Source: Betaproteobacteria bacterium (GTDB lineage Bacteria > Bdellovibrionota_B > Oligoflexia > Silvanigrellales > Silvanigrellaceae). Taken from it: DNA of 64,000 nt. The notes under the pieces were generated by a model. The model was not told the origin of the DNA and did no database searches. It saw only the letters and a list, made by a program, of their open reading frames with translations. The position numbers and the translations under genes are program-made. The stretch lies in contig VGHE01000002.1 of NCBI GenBank assembly GCA_016868315.1, positions 406,466 through 470,465 of the forward strand, read 5' to 3'. Shown here in pieces: positions 25,335-33,672 of the stretch (within the stretch, counting starts at the first letter, position 1; every line of letters begins with the position of its first letter).

Positions 25335-26015
25335 TCAGAGAAAATCAAGCAGGTAGGTCATTTTCGAAGACGTTGAGCGCGGCTCACTTTTCATTTCGAA
25401 TGCAATGGCCGAAAAATTCGGTGGACCCGGTGGTGGTGAAATACGCGGACGTCCGTTTTCCGAAAATGCCACCCCCTCCTTCGGGATCCCCAGGAAGTTG
25501 TAATTCATTTTTCTGTCGCGATTTTCATCGTGCCACAATGCAATCGCATAAGTTCCAGGCGGCACGTCTTCAATCTTAATATCAAAAGAGCTTCCAACAA
25601 CAGTGAAGCATTCCGCAAGAATTGCTTTGTCGCCGGAGTCGGGGAAGCCGTCGGGTGAGTTGAACAAAGACAAACACACATTGCCGCGTTCGGTGCGAAT
25701 ACCATTCACAGAGACCGTGAGCGTTGCGCCTTTCGGAGCAGTGGGTGCTCCTGCGACCGGTGGCTGGTTTGGAGTGTCAGAAGGGTTACCACCAGCGTTC
25801 GGATTCGAGCCTGCGCCGCTGCCGTCGCTCGGTGCGAGTCGATTCTCCTGAGGGTTCGTAGGCGAATTTGTTTCAGGATTTTTGGGTTTCACCGACACTG
25901 GAACATTTGGGTCTTTTCCGACTTCAATGCCCTGCGGATCGCCGCAGCTCACAGCCATTAGTGTGAGAGCCAAAAGAAGTATTGCAGAGGTCTGACGTAC
26001 CGGCTGAAACTGCAT
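25335..26015 (-). CDS. DUF2141 lipoprotein
   Basis: The 226-residue product starts at the ATG at 26015, which has GGGAG 7 bases upstream, and has a lipobox MAVSC (Cys24). A Pro/Asn/Gly-rich linker (about 25-95) leads to a DUF2141-like domain. That domain has LTVSVNGIRTERGNVCLSLF, the VPPGTYAIALWHDENRDRKM core with the family's H-D-x-N-x-D/N-x-K-x-D-x-N run, and IPKEGVAFS. The family is periplasmic or surface and of unknown function; the acidic turn suggests calcium binding. The longer frame to 26186 has no ribosome site. Confidence 0.82.
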   Translation of the reverse strand: MQFQPVRQTSAILLLALTLMAVSCGDPQGIEVGKDPNVPVSVKPKNPETNSPTNPQENRLAPSDGSGAGSNPNAGGNPSDTPNQPPVAGAPTAPKGATLTVSVNGIRTERGNVCLSLFNSPDGFPDSGDKAILAECFTVVGSSFDIKIEDVPPGTYAIALWHDENRDRKMNYNFLGIPKEGVAFSENGRPRISPPPGPPNFSAIAFEMKSEPRSTSSKMTYLLDFL

Positions 26016-26163
26016 TGCGATGCTCCCGAAAGTGTGGGGACGTGTTGCCAACAGCCCTGAGCAACTCGGCAACATAGCAGTGAATTGCAAAAGCACAAAC
26101 AAGAAAGCGGGGAAAGCGACCTGATTTTTGAAAAGATCAGGAATTTCGGTGTTCAGCAAGCGC

Positions 26164-26201
26164 AAAAAAGCGGCCTCGGAGGCCACAAGAACTCCGAGAC
26201 C
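26164..26201 (-). terminator. Terminator of the porin-like gene
   Basis: Read on the minus strand, a 10-pair stem (26201-26192 with 26181-26172, one G-T wobble) closes a 10-base loop. It is followed by GC and six T (26169-26164). It lies 46 bases past the porin-like stop. Confidence 0.8.
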
Positions 26202-26247
26202 GTGTTGGGGCAGGTGTAGTTTTGAAGCACTTCAGCCCCAGGGGCTC

Positions 26248-27555
26248 TCAGTAATCGTAGCGGATGCGCAGACCAAGAGCCTGTTCGAACTTGGCGGATT
26301 TGTTGTCCGAGCCAAGCAGTTCTTCGCGGGGAACCAATTTATCGCCCTTCTTTGTACCGAAGGCAGCGCCGTTCGCATTATCAACCCAAGCCTGTGAGCG
26401 GTTGGAGTTGTAATAGGTGTACGAAGGAATGATGCTCAGCTTTTCATCGACTTTGTACTGACCAGCGAGAGTGTAAGCTGCCTCGGTCGCGCTATCCACT
26501 TTATTCTTCTCGGAAGAAGAGAAGTCTGTGACGCTAGACTCTGCAGCCTTGAGGGTGCGGAAGTTCAACTCGCTGAGAACCGAAAATTCGTTCTTCACGA
26601 TCTTGTATTCACCGGCAACCAGGTAAGTGGTCGCGACGTTTTGGCCAGCGCTGTCATCTTTCTTTGCAACAGCATACGAGTCGTGTGCAATACCAGCCTT
26701 GAACTTCATGTCGTCCATCTTGTGTTCAGCAAGAAGGTGAATGAACAGGTCGTACTTGGGCTTGGATTGATCTTTGATGCCGAGCCACTTGCCCTGCGTA
26801 CCAACGCCCACCTGCACAGGTGTCTCGTCGATTTTAAAGTCTGATGTGACTTTGTGATACCAGGTTGTGTCTGCGTAATCTTTCGCGGAATTTTTGTCGT
26901 TCAAATCCGAAAAAGTCGCGTCATCGAGTGAACCCAAGCGCGCCAGGTGGTAGGTGACTTTCAGGTCGTTCCAACCTGTTTTGTACGCTGCACGGTAGCC
27001 TTCAATGCGGTTCATGTGACCCGTGAAAGCAATAGCTTGAGCAACGTTTGAAGCTTTAGTTTTATCGGTCAGGCCGGCAAGTGCTGGCTCGATTTCGCGC
27101 ACATAACCGAGCTCGAGACCATCAACACCAGGAACCTTAAATAGAAGACTGTAGTACTTCAGCACGTCGGTGTTGATTGTGGTGCGATTGCTTGTTTCGT
27201 TGATGCCGTACTTCTTGGTGTTCTCAAGTTCGTGCAGGCGCAGATCGGCCATTGCACTGCTGTTTTGACCAAGGTTGCGCTCGAGCTTCAGGCGGAATGT
27301 GACGAGCTTGGGTGTTTTGAAGTTTTTGTTGGCCTGGTTCAGATTCTTGTAGAACGGATCAAGTTGCACGCGCATCGAGACTTTGGTGGATGCTGAGCTC
27401 GTTGTAGCCACTGGTGCAGCTGCGGCCTCGACGGCTGGGGCAGGAGCAGCTGCCTGAGCGACGCTCGGAGTTGCAGCCGCAGCTGCGGTGGTTGTGCTTG
27501 CAAGAGCGACTGACGAAAACAAAGAAAATGCAGAAACAGAAACGATATGTTTCAC
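26248..27555 (-). CDS. Porin-like outer-membrane beta-barrel protein
   Basis: The 435-residue protein has a signal peptide (KHIVSVSAFSLFSSVALAS) and then an Ala/Pro/Thr-rich stretch to about residue 58. Repeated amphipathic strands of a 14-18-stranded barrel follow, ending in a terminal Tyr (LGLRIRYDY), the usual outer-membrane signal. Lys and Asp richness in the turns fits a channel for charged or polar solutes. A near-perfect TAAGGAGG lies 4 bases before the ATG and a strong terminator follows, so it is probably an abundant major outer-membrane protein. No specific porin family is named. Confidence 0.78.
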   Translation of the reverse strand: MKHIVSVSAFSLFSSVALASTTTAAAAATPSVAQAAAPAPAVEAAAAPVATTSSASTKVSMRVQLDPFYKNLNQANKNFKTPKLVTFRLKLERNLGQNSSAMADLRLHELENTKKYGINETSNRTTINTDVLKYYSLLFKVPGVDGLELGYVREIEPALAGLTDKTKASNVAQAIAFTGHMNRIEGYRAAYKTGWNDLKVTYHLARLGSLDDATFSDLNDKNSAKDYADTTWYHKVTSDFKIDETPVQVGVGTQGKWLGIKDQSKPKYDLFIHLLAEHKMDDMKFKAGIAHDSYAVAKKDDSAGQNVATTYLVAGEYKIVKNEFSVLSELNFRTLKAAESSVTDFSSSEKNKVDSATEAAYTLAGQYKVDEKLSIIPSYTYYNSNRSQAWVDNANGAAFGTKKGDKLVPREELLGSDNKSAKFEQALGLRIRYDY

Positions 27556-27689
27556 GACGCCTCCTTAAGATGGTTTGTGGCAAAGCCACCAAAAGTACAT
27601 AGTCAAAATAAAAAGTTGGCAAGTGCATGCAAGATTGTTTGCCTAGATTTCGCGAAAGAGTCACAGAATTGTTCCTTCTGTGCTTGTCT

Positions 27690-28838
27690 ATGAATCAATT
27701 TCTCGGAAAGATTTTTCTGGGCGATTCAAAATTCATTGGGTTCGGAGATTCGTGGGTGCGTTTCTTTTCTTTTTCATCAACTTTAATTCTCTGCGCGCTT
27801 TGCTCGCCCTCGGCCAAAGCGTTTGTCTTGTTGCAAGATGAGTTTTTTCCGCGTGCGGATTTCAGCGAGAGAGCCCTAGTGCCTGAGTCGACCTACTTCA
27901 AAGCACACATGCTTTCGGGTGTGGGGCAAGACAGGGTCGAGACTTTGGTCAACGAACAAAGCGAGACACGTGTTTTTGCAGCGCTCGGTGTTGCGGGTCA
28001 GAGCGGTTTCAATGTTGTGGAAAAGCTCCGGCTCGACCTGAGGGTGCAGGCTCTGCGCTCCGTGGCGCAAACTGAAGTGACCGGAAATTCACTTTGGAAG
28101 AAGAATGAGGCGCGTTCTGAGCTTCTAGCGTCGGGTCTGGCGCGTTTTCTTTTAAATGAAGGGCTGCGCGTAGGAGCTGGGGCTCAGTGGATCTTGCGTC
28201 CTGCTGCGGAGGAGGATTTCGTTTTCGCGGGCGAAACCGGCAAGACGAGTTTTTCTGCCTTCAATATGCTGGCTCCTGAATATGTGTTGAGCAAAGAGAG
28301 CGGCTCCGGGTGGTCTGTGGGATTGGCTTGGCGTCCGGAGGCAACGCGGAAGCGTTCATTTGTGCGCATTGCTGCTGCGGAAGAGGCTCGCATGGAAGAA
28401 GATGTTGAGCTTGCGGAAAAGTGGTCAGCCGGCGTGCAAGCGCAGATGCAGGGTGGCCGCCAGCTGAGTTTGGATTTCGAACTTGTTGGTGTGGGCGAAG
28501 CCGAGAAACGCGAGAGTGTTTCGGCTGGGGGCGGGACTCCGCTGGGTCAGGGGAGACGCTACGGAGTGGCCGGAGTGTTGGGCTGGGGCGAGTGGGGAGG
28601 CCACAATCTTGCTTTGGGTGTCGGCTATCAATCGTTGGGCTACACCGAGCAGGGACAAGTTTCACCGCAAACGGCGCCTATGTGGACAGTGCTTTTGCGC
28701 GATGAACTCAAATGGAACGACCTCAATGCCCGCTTCGATGCATTGTTTGGTTTGGGACGCGACAAGCAGAGTCTTCCAGACTTGAATGCAGATTACCGGC
28801 GCATGTTGGTTTCGCTGCAGGCCGGAATCATTTTTTGA
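27690..28838 (+). CDS. Outer-membrane barrel-like protein of unknown function
   Basis: A 382-residue product is read from the ATG at 27690; an earlier start at 27627 is possible and no ribosome site is strong. A hydrophobic signal (FFSFSSTLILCALCSPSAKA) precedes the mature protein. Alternating strands follow through the C-terminus, which ends in LQAGIIF with a terminal Phe, as in outer-membrane barrels. It starts divergently from the porin-like gene and ends 14 bases before the lipoprotein gene of the haem/DUF1501 cassette. It may therefore be the first gene of that operon. Confidence 0.65.
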   Translation: MNQFLGKIFLGDSKFIGFGDSWVRFFSFSSTLILCALCSPSAKAFVLLQDEFFPRADFSERALVPESTYFKAHMLSGVGQDRVETLVNEQSETRVFAALGVAGQSGFNVVEKLRLDLRVQALRSVAQTEVTGNSLWKKNEARSELLASGLARFLLNEGLRVGAGAQWILRPAAEEDFVFAGETGKTSFSAFNMLAPEYVLSKESGSGWSVGLAWRPEATRKRSFVRIAAAEEARMEEDVELAEKWSAGVQAQMQGGRQLSLDFELVGVGEAEKRESVSAGGGTPLGQGRRYGVAGVLGWGEWGGHNLALGVGYQSLGYTEQGQVSPQTAPMWTVLLRDELKWNDLNARFDALFGLGRDKQSLPDLNADYRRMLVSLQAGIIF

Positions 28839-28852
28839 AGGGCTGGGCTGAT

Positions 28853-29587
28853 ATGAAAACTTTGGCACCGTTCAAAATCAAATTCATGAATAGCCGCTGT
28901 GCTGTTGTAAATCGCGGCAGCGCTTTCAGGAAGCGCTGCTCCACAGCTGTTGGGGTGGTTGTGGTTGCGTTTCTCATTTCAGCCTGCCGTTTCAAGAGTT
29001 CAATCATCGAATCGAACGGCGAAACAGCACTCGACACCATTCCATTTGCGAAGGCAGGCAGTGAAAACACCAATTCACTTTCCGCAGTTCACTTGGCCAG
29101 CATGCAATCGGCGCCCGCGGCGGTGCGCCCCGATCCCGACCTCTATGCCCGCAGGCTACTCAAGCAATTCCGCAAAGACGGCAACACGCTAGCTCGTCAG
29201 CTTGGCCGCATTGAGCAATACCGCCTCATGTTGGGTGGGGCGAGCCAGGATTTCCGAACTGTGCCCCAAGAAGCATATGATGCAACTTCGCTTCTAACTC
29301 TCCAGAAAGTTGCACAGGAGGTGTGTGTGTCACTGATTACACCTTCGGCAAGGGAGCATCCCGGCTGGTCGAGTATTCTCCCCGAGGCGCTCTCTAATGT
29401 TCAAGGCAACATAAAATTTCTAATGACACGCATGCTCGGGTTTCCGGAGTCATCTCTGAATGCTTCAGCAATTTCGGAGCTTGTGGAGATGGTGAATGCA
29501 TTCCCCGAAAAAGGAGTGATCACCGCAAAAAGCTATCTGCCGGCATGCACGGCGATTGCGATGGATGCGGAGGCTCTGCTGTTGTGA
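28853..29587 (+). CDS. Lipoprotein of unknown function, first gene of haem/DUF1501 cassette
   Basis: The 244-residue protein has a lipoprotein signal with an unusually long basic N-region and lipobox FLISAC (Cys45). The mature part is mostly helical, with YARRLLKQFRKDGNTLARQLGRIEQY and a later CVSL segment. No family is recognised. Its stop overlaps the GTG start of the two-haem protein gene (GTGA), so the two are translated together and probably act together in the envelope. AAGGG lies about 10 bases before the ATG. Confidence 0.7.
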   Translation: MKTLAPFKIKFMNSRCAVVNRGSAFRKRCSTAVGVVVVAFLISACRFKSSIIESNGETALDTIPFAKAGSENTNSLSAVHLASMQSAPAAVRPDPDLYARRLLKQFRKDGNTLARQLGRIEQYRLMLGGASQDFRTVPQEAYDATSLLTLQKVAQEVCVSLITPSAREHPGWSSILPEALSNVQGNIKFLMTRMLGFPESSLNASAISELVEMVNAFPEKGVITAKSYLPACTAIAMDAEALLL

Positions 29588-31236
29588 AAGTCCTACTTCT
29601 GTCGGCATTGCTGTTTGCAGGAAACCTTTTTTGCGGAGCTCAGACGGCCGAGGCTGCCTCTGCGCGCACCATCCGCCGTGCGGCACAACTTTTGGGTGCA
29701 CGTATGCCCACCGAATCTGAGGTCAAATCAACCCTCAGTAATCAGAGCGGGTATAAATCGTATGTACGATCCTTGCTTGCCAGTGAGGGCTTCTATGAAG
29801 CCATGCTGCGTTATCACGAACGTCAGTTTGGCGTGGGTCTGCCCGAGGAATATCTCGACGAGTTGATGCGCGACGATCTCGACGGCACGTCACAGAAGCT
29901 GGCGACTTTGACCTGCAGTCGAACGTCGAATAATCGGCTCTCGTGTGGTTGGAAGAATGTTGATAGGCGCACGGTTTCCAGCTGCAAAGCTGCAGAGCAA
30001 CAGCCCGTTGCACCCTTTTGGAAGCAGGGATTGGTGTTATGGGTGTGCCCGAGTGTGACCTACGCGTGTGGTGCAGATCTCAGTAAATGTGCAGTCGAGT
30101 TTCCCAATTCCGATGAAGCACGTCACTCCGAATTAGGCACGACCGATGTTTTCGATTCCAAGCGCAGTGTGCTCAAAAGCCTGAGCCGTCAGGCTGCAGG
30201 TATTGCCACAGCAGTTGCGGTTGAGAATTATCCGTACACAAAAATTCTCGCACCAGGGCTGACTGCAGTCGATGGAATCCTCGCTGTATTTCTGCAGCAG
30301 AGTTTTCAATTTGATGTCGACAAACTGCACCCCAATGAATCTCTCTTGCGTCAGCTCAAGGCTGTTCCTGCGAGTCAGTCTAAATTTTCACTCGTTTACA
30401 CAGGTAATAGCTACGAAACTGCGGGAGTGCTCACCACCTTCGGTTGGCTGCGCCGCTACGAGAAAAACCGCACACGTGCAAATCAGCTCTACGAGCGCTT
30501 GATGTGCCGTAAATTCACCTCTGAGTTGCCACGAGTTTTTCCTCAAGATCCGGGGAATCTGCGCACCACTCCAGGTTGTAGTGGTTGTCATGCGACGCTC
30601 GATCCGCTCGCCGATTTCTTCTCGGTGTGGGGCGAGGGGGGAGCTCTCTACACTCCCGTGGGCACGGGCAAGCAAACAACTTTTATTGGCAAAGGCGGAA
30701 GCAGCCTTGCAGACCTCTCCAATATTATTGTGGGCGATGAGGCCTTTGCTGCATGCACAGTGAATCATGCGTTTGAATGGCTGATGGGAAGAAAGTTCAG
30801 ACAGGCTGAGTCAGCTCTGAGGCAATCGCTCACGGATTATTTCATTGGTACAAATTATAGTTTCAAAGAACTTATGTATGCGATTGCCACGCATCCGGGC
30901 TTCACAGTGGATACACGCTCCGATGCAAACATCACCGACCCGCTCGAGCAGCCGGCGATTGGTAAAGTCCCCGAACCATCTTTGCCAGCGTGCAGCACCA
31001 CAATCGACTACAACACCCAAATCGCACCTCTCATTTCTCAATGCACCTCGTGCCACTATAGCGGTTCGCCGCGGCAGGTTCTTGAAACCTCGGCGCAGTG
31101 GAAAACCTGGGGCAGCCAAGCTGTTTCGATGATGAGTGTTGGGCAAATGCCACCCGGTTTGCAGGGGGCTCCCGTGGCAGGAAATGTATATAATTTGAAG
31201 GAAGCTGTGCGCTGTTGGTTGCAACAGAATCCATGA
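29584..31236 (+). CDS. Exported two-haem c-type protein, DUF1588-like
   Basis: A 550-residue protein is read from the GTG at 29584 (GGAGG 10 bases upstream, GTGA overlap with the lipoprotein). It has a signal peptide (VLLLSALLFAGNLF, cleavage after AEA). It has two CxxCH haem sites: residues 332-336 (CSGCH, in GCSGCHATLDPLADFF, the DUF1588-type context) and 487-491 (CTSCH). A segment VNHAFEWLMGRKFRQ resembles the region after the first haem in the DUF1585/1588/1592 proteins of planctomycetes and myxobacteria. It always pairs with DUF1501 there, as it does here. The function of the family is not established; electron transfer or oxidation in the periplasm is likely. Confidence 0.8.
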   Translation: MKVLLLSALLFAGNLFCGAQTAEAASARTIRRAAQLLGARMPTESEVKSTLSNQSGYKSYVRSLLASEGFYEAMLRYHERQFGVGLPEEYLDELMRDDLDGTSQKLATLTCSRTSNNRLSCGWKNVDRRTVSSCKAAEQQPVAPFWKQGLVLWVCPSVTYACGADLSKCAVEFPNSDEARHSELGTTDVFDSKRSVLKSLSRQAAGIATAVAVENYPYTKILAPGLTAVDGILAVFLQQSFQFDVDKLHPNESLLRQLKAVPASQSKFSLVYTGNSYETAGVLTTFGWLRRYEKNRTRANQLYERLMCRKFTSELPRVFPQDPGNLRTTPGCSGCHATLDPLADFFSVWGEGGALYTPVGTGKQTTFIGKGGSSLADLSNIIVGDEAFAACTVNHAFEWLMGRKFRQAESALRQSLTDYFIGTNYSFKELMYAIATHPGFTVDTRSDANITDPLEQPAIGKVPEPSLPACSTTIDYNTQIAPLISQCTSCHYSGSPRQVLETSAQWKTWGSQAVSMMSVGQMPPGLQGAPVAGNVYNLKEAVRCWLQQNP

Positions 31237-31248
31237 CAGTGAGGTGGC

Positions 31249-32571
31249 TTGAGCGTGTGCAGAGATGAGCATCGTCGCGACTTTCTTCAAGCAGGCATAA
31301 GCCTGAGTGCAACCTTCATGCTTTCGCGCCTGATGGGGAATTCACAGGCGTGGGCTCAGGGTGCCTCGGAAGATTTCCCCGTACGGCGCAAGCTCGTGTG
31401 GATACACATGGGTGGCGGATGGGACATTCTTGAGACGGTCGATCCGAAGCAACAATCCACCTCAAAACTCGACGTCACATACGACTACAGTCAGGCGCAA
31501 GCCCTCGCTGGTGCAACACAGGATGTTCGGCTTGGACGCTGGTGGAAAAAGACCGCACGCTATGGCTCGGATCTGCTTTTGGTGCGTGGTTTGGCGATGG
31601 GAACAACCTCTCACGACGCAGGGAGTGTTTATGCCGACACGGGCGTGCTCTCCAACAGTGGGAATGTCAACGCAGCCAGTATTCCCACCATCGTGGCTTC
31701 GCAAAGCGGAGCAACCATTCCTCTTATCCAACTTGGTGGTGCTGCAACGCCCAAAACCGATAGAGGCTTGCTCAAGCCGGTTTCAATTGTGCGTGCGACC
31801 GACTTAAATTTGTACCAAGGATTGTTTCCCAAAGATGCCACAACCCAGGATGCCACCACCCGCATTTTGGAATATTCACGGCGCTCAATTTTGCGGTTGC
31901 AAGCATCGGCAGGGAGCAACGATCGCCTCACTGCAGTGGAGGCAGCACGCAGTAAAATTCTCGGGCAAATTGATGCAGGTGTGGGCTCAAAATTAAGTTT
32001 GAGCGATGCCGACCGCGCTCCTTTTTTGGCTGCGCTCGATTCCGACACTCTGGGCAATGTGCGCGGTCAGGTTGAGAGTTTTGCTTTGGCGGTCAAGCTT
32101 CTCAAGAACGACCTTGTGTCTTGTATCAACATGGGGGTCGGCGGATTCGACACTCATTCGAATCAAGAACGCGCACTCATGCCTGTGTTGACCAACTTCG
32201 ACGCATTGTTCTCTGCTTTCTTGTCTCAGCTCAAAGGCGAGGGTCTACTCAACCAAACACTCATTGTGCTTTACTCAGATTTCGGTCGAACCCCGAAGGT
32301 GAATGCCATGTCGGGTCGCGATCACTGGCCCGTGGGTGGAGCCTTAATGGCCGGTGGAGGCCTTGCGGGTGGACGCGCTGTAGGTGCCACCGATGCCGAC
32401 TTGCTTGCAAAGAACGTCGACCCCAACACTGGCCTTGAGTCGAGCTCTGGTATTCAGCTGAGCCCCATTCACCTGGGCGGCAGTGTGATTGAGTTGACCT
32501 TGGGGTCGGGATACCTGGGCAAACGCCCCTATCTCGAATCGATTCCTGCGCTGACGCGTCTTAAGTCTTGA
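31249..32571 (+). CDS. DUF1501 protein with Tat signal
   Basis: The 440-residue protein has a twin-arginine motif (HRRDFLQAG, residues 9-17) followed by a hydrophobic stretch, so it is exported folded, probably with a cofactor. The DUF1501 landmarks follow: KLVWIHMGGGWD near residue 48, TTSHDAGS, GGFDTHSNQ, VLYSDFGRTPKVN and GRDHWPVGGA. The DTH and SDFGR segments match the metal-binding core of the sulfatase/alkaline-phosphatase superfamily to which the family belongs. Substrates are unknown. TTG (31249) or GTG (31255) may be the start; GAGG lies upstream. It is 12 bases after the haem protein gene. Confidence 0.88.
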   Translation: MSVCRDEHRRDFLQAGISLSATFMLSRLMGNSQAWAQGASEDFPVRRKLVWIHMGGGWDILETVDPKQQSTSKLDVTYDYSQAQALAGATQDVRLGRWWKKTARYGSDLLLVRGLAMGTTSHDAGSVYADTGVLSNSGNVNAASIPTIVASQSGATIPLIQLGGAATPKTDRGLLKPVSIVRATDLNLYQGLFPKDATTQDATTRILEYSRRSILRLQASAGSNDRLTAVEAARSKILGQIDAGVGSKLSLSDADRAPFLAALDSDTLGNVRGQVESFALAVKLLKNDLVSCINMGVGGFDTHSNQERALMPVLTNFDALFSAFLSQLKGEGLLNQTLIVLYSDFGRTPKVNAMSGRDHWPVGGALMAGGGLAGGRAVGATDADLLAKNVDPNTGLESSSGIQLSPIHLGGSVIELTLGSGYLGKRPYLESIPALTRLKS

Positions 32572-32589
32572 AAGCGAGGACAACAGGTT

Positions 32590-33672
32590 ATGTGGTTTCC
32601 GGTCGACTTCCCTATGCCCAACGAGCACTTCGTTCAGCGCACGCTCACGCCTCAGGCCACCGCTCCGCAAACTCAAAGCCTGCAGATTCCCTTTGCCTGG
32701 CGAAGCCTCGATTCCAACGCCAAGGCCGACCTCACGGTCAATGCTCAGCAGTTTCAAGCTTCAACACTCGCACGAGTCCAAAAACGCAATTTAGGTGTGG
32801 CTTTTTCGCCGTCCTCGGGACTTTGGTTTTCGCTTCTTTTCAATGAAGAGGTGGCGGCTGTCCGTAATACCCGCGAATCCAACAGCAACCGGGTGACTCT
32901 CAATGAGGAATTCCAAGTGCGTGAGGCTGTCGCGCGGGTTGGGCTCGACCTGCTCAACAACATGAAACTGGGGATTGGCATTCGCTCACAATCGGTGCGG
33001 GGCGATGTGGTTGGAAGTTTCAGTGTGAGTGCGCTCAACCGTGTTGTTTACTCGGGCTCCCGATTGGGTGTCGTTGGTGCGCTGCTCGTCAACCTCGCGC
33101 CTGTGCAGATTGCCGTGCGCCACGAAACACCAGTGACTGGAAAAGTTGATATTCAGGGTGAGAGCAAAGTGAGCTCTACATATGGTTACACAGGTGGTGC
33201 AGTGAGTTTTGCAGTGAACTCTGAAACGGCGCTTTTAGCCGAGTATGGGTATTACACGGCAGCACGCAACGAACTCGCCTCACCCGTGCCTTCCGCAGGA
33301 TCCAACAACGGTCTAACCCTTCTTCCACTTGGAACAGCGATTGAAGCCCGGGTTGTTCCGCTGAGCCTAGTGGGTGCTGGCGTCTCGCACAGTCTTGGCT
33401 CCGCACTCAGACTGCAGCTCGATGCGGTTCAGGGAAAAATTTATGCGAGTAGCGATCCGGAGCTGTTGCTGCCGGACACCGTGCCAGACGATCAAAAACA
33501 AAAAGTGAATGCAATTCGCTTAGGACTTTCACTTGAAAAAGGTGACTGGGAAAGCCAGATTTTTGCGGATTATGGGCAGTCTAAGGTGTCTTACAGCATT
33601 GACAGCAGCAACAAAGTTTCGCGTTCGCATTCATACTGGGGCATAGGTTTGCGCGCCGGTGTTGAGATCTGA
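32590..33672 (+). CDS. Barrel-like protein without a visible signal peptide
   Basis: The 360-residue product looks like an outer-membrane barrel: alternating strands throughout (GYTGGAVSFAVNSETALLAEYGYY, WESQIFADYGQ) and a strand at the end (YWGIGLRAGVEI). No signal peptide is seen. The ATG at 32590 follows GAGG by about 10 bases, and an in-frame TGA stands at 32569-32571 (the DUF1501 stop), so no longer N-terminus exists in this frame. It may be intracellular, use another route, or have a frame error. It is the last gene of the cassette and overlaps the convergent ABC gene by 42 bases. Confidence 0.6.
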   Translation: MWFPVDFPMPNEHFVQRTLTPQATAPQTQSLQIPFAWRSLDSNAKADLTVNAQQFQASTLARVQKRNLGVAFSPSSGLWFSLLFNEEVAAVRNTRESNSNRVTLNEEFQVREAVARVGLDLLNNMKLGIGIRSQSVRGDVVGSFSVSALNRVVYSGSRLGVVGALLVNLAPVQIAVRHETPVTGKVDIQGESKVSSTYGYTGGAVSFAVNSETALLAEYGYYTAARNELASPVPSAGSNNGLTLLPLGTAIEARVVPLSLVGAGVSHSLGSALRLQLDAVQGKIYASSDPELLLPDTVPDDQKQKVNAIRLGLSLEKGDWESQIFADYGQSKVSYSIDSSNKVSRSHSYWGIGLRAGVEI

